Positions 63,500 through 64,000 of a stretch of 64,000 nucleotides of DNA are shown one piece after another. The notes under the pieces were generated by a model. The model had not been told where the DNA came from. It did not search any database and was given only the letters and a program-made list of their open reading frames with translations. Location: positions 1-64,000 of the forward strand of contig NZ_SWLZ01000023.1 in assembly GCF_005502275.1 (NCBI RefSeq), given 5' to 3'. Both the position numbers and the translations under genes were made by a program. Numbering within the stretch: position 1 is the first letter of the stretch; each line of letters begins with the position of its first letter. The stretch comes from Robertmurraya siralis (GTDB lineage Bacteria; Bacillota; Bacilli; Bacillales; Cytobacillaceae).

Positions 63500-64000
63500 C
63501 ACTGATTACCTCCTTTTTGTAAATATTGTTCAAGGTAGCTAGGATGACTGTCTACAGATTTAGCCTTTGCCTCACCCAATTTAACTAACCAAAGATAGAG
63601 CACGGCAAAGAAAACAGAAGATTGATTACGGGCAATCCATGCACCTATAGCACTACCAAACAGTAAAAGGCAAGCGACAATGATGACAACTGCCATTGGG
63701 GGTTGGACACTCTGAAACGCGGTTGTTTGCAGCAACTCATAAAAAAGATGATGGATCATAACATACACAAGTGCAGCGCCTCCAAGAAATAAGAAACCAA
63801 CACTACGGCCAATCCTTCCTTCCCCAAAAGCGACAAGCTGTGTCCAAGAAACAGACAATGACCATCCTATAATTAAAGCGCTAATCAATTGATATCCTTC
63901 TCCTGGAGCCATCAGCCAAAAAGCTACCCCGGCAACAATTCCTAATGCTCGGCCAGCGAGAATCCATAAATAGGAGGCTCTTTCATTAATCCGATTCGAT
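63499..64000 (-). CDS. dabB: DabB / NdhF-like proton-channel subunit, 3' part
   Basis: Only the last 166 codons lie in the window; the frame stays open to position 64000. It has membrane helices (LWILAGRALGIVAGVAFWLM, LISALIIGWSLSVSWTQLVAF, FLFLGGAALVYVMIHHLFYELL, AVVIIVACLLLFGSAIGAWIA) and a polar end SHPSYLEQYLQKGGNQ, like NuoL/NdhF proteins next to DabA. It should couple proton flow to carbon uptake. The four-base stop/start overlap with dabA shows coupling. Confidence 0.88.
   Translation of the reverse strand, partial: SNRINERASYLWILAGRALGIVAGVAFWLMAPGEGYQLISALIIGWSLSVSWTQLVAFGEGRIGRSVGFLFLGGAALVYVMIHHLFYELLQTTAFQSVQPPMAVVIIVACLLLFGSAIGAWIARNQSSVFFAVLYLWLVKLGEAKAKSVDSHPSYLEQYLQKGGNQ

Overview
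The window looks like chromosome of a low-GC Gram-positive rod of the Bacillaceae (Bacillus in the wide sense). The sequence supports this with strong AGGAGG-type ribosome sites, many TTG/GTG starts, lipoproteins, a minJ homologue, a paiA/paiB pair, a ybcC-ybcF-ybcI-like bicarbonate cluster, a LicT-type antiterminator with RNA target, and a CcpA-like cre site. No tRNA, rRNA, CRISPR array or intact insertion sequence was found.

Layout. 1-2.7 kb: an IS-end-like repeat abutting a frameshifted GNAT gene, then a two-component pair. 3.3-9.4 kb: a DUF1541 lipoprotein and a metal/redox module: Crp/Fnr regulator, P1B-type ATPase with CPG instead of CPC, flavodoxin, CopZ-like chaperone and a MarR gene. 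Two FNR-type boxes sit at -41.5 from good -10 hexamers in this module. 9.4-14.8 kb: AraC and PadR regulators, two tandem paralogous lipoproteins (the first with a damaged start) and a lipoprotein amidase. 15.2-24.2 kb: MarR-MFS, then a CiaRH-like two-component system divergent from a MacAB-like exporter operon that ends with two surface proteins; a CiaR-type direct repeat precedes that operon. 24.3-25.9 kb: decayed paiB, intact paiA and a MarR gene with two palindromes. 26.2-31.3 kb: a DMSO-reductase-type molybdoenzyme operon (A, B and C subunits) led by a gene that fuses an ECF sigma factor to an S-adenosylmethionine methyltransferase. 31.6-44.4 kb: AlkD-like repair protein, sugar genes (ChbG-like deacetylase, beta-glucoside PTS with LicT control, HAD phosphatase, acetyltransferase, AraC), mixed with broken genes, IS remnants and a striking array of fifteen 52-bp hairpin repeats. 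44.7-64 kb: acyltransferase, MinJ, a complete-looking Tad/Flp pilus operon with a vWA lipoprotein and an FxPG-repeat secreted protein, and the DabA/DabB bicarbonate uptake genes, cut by the window end.

How it fits together. Three themes recur: metal and redox handling under Crp/Fnr-type control, envelope sensing and export, and surface structures. Between about 32 and 44.4 kb the DNA is clearly decaying: transposase fragments, truncated enzymes and single-base frameshifts. Several frameshifts elsewhere (GNAT, lipoprotein A, HAD) lie in or next to short runs of one base and could be sequencing errors, so they should be checked in reads before being called true pseudogenes.

The best candidates for something undescribed are the ECF sigma-methyltransferase fusion heading the molybdoenzyme operon, the 52-bp hairpin array, the FxPG-repeat protein of the Tad locus, and the FNR-box-controlled flavodoxin/CPG-ATPase module.
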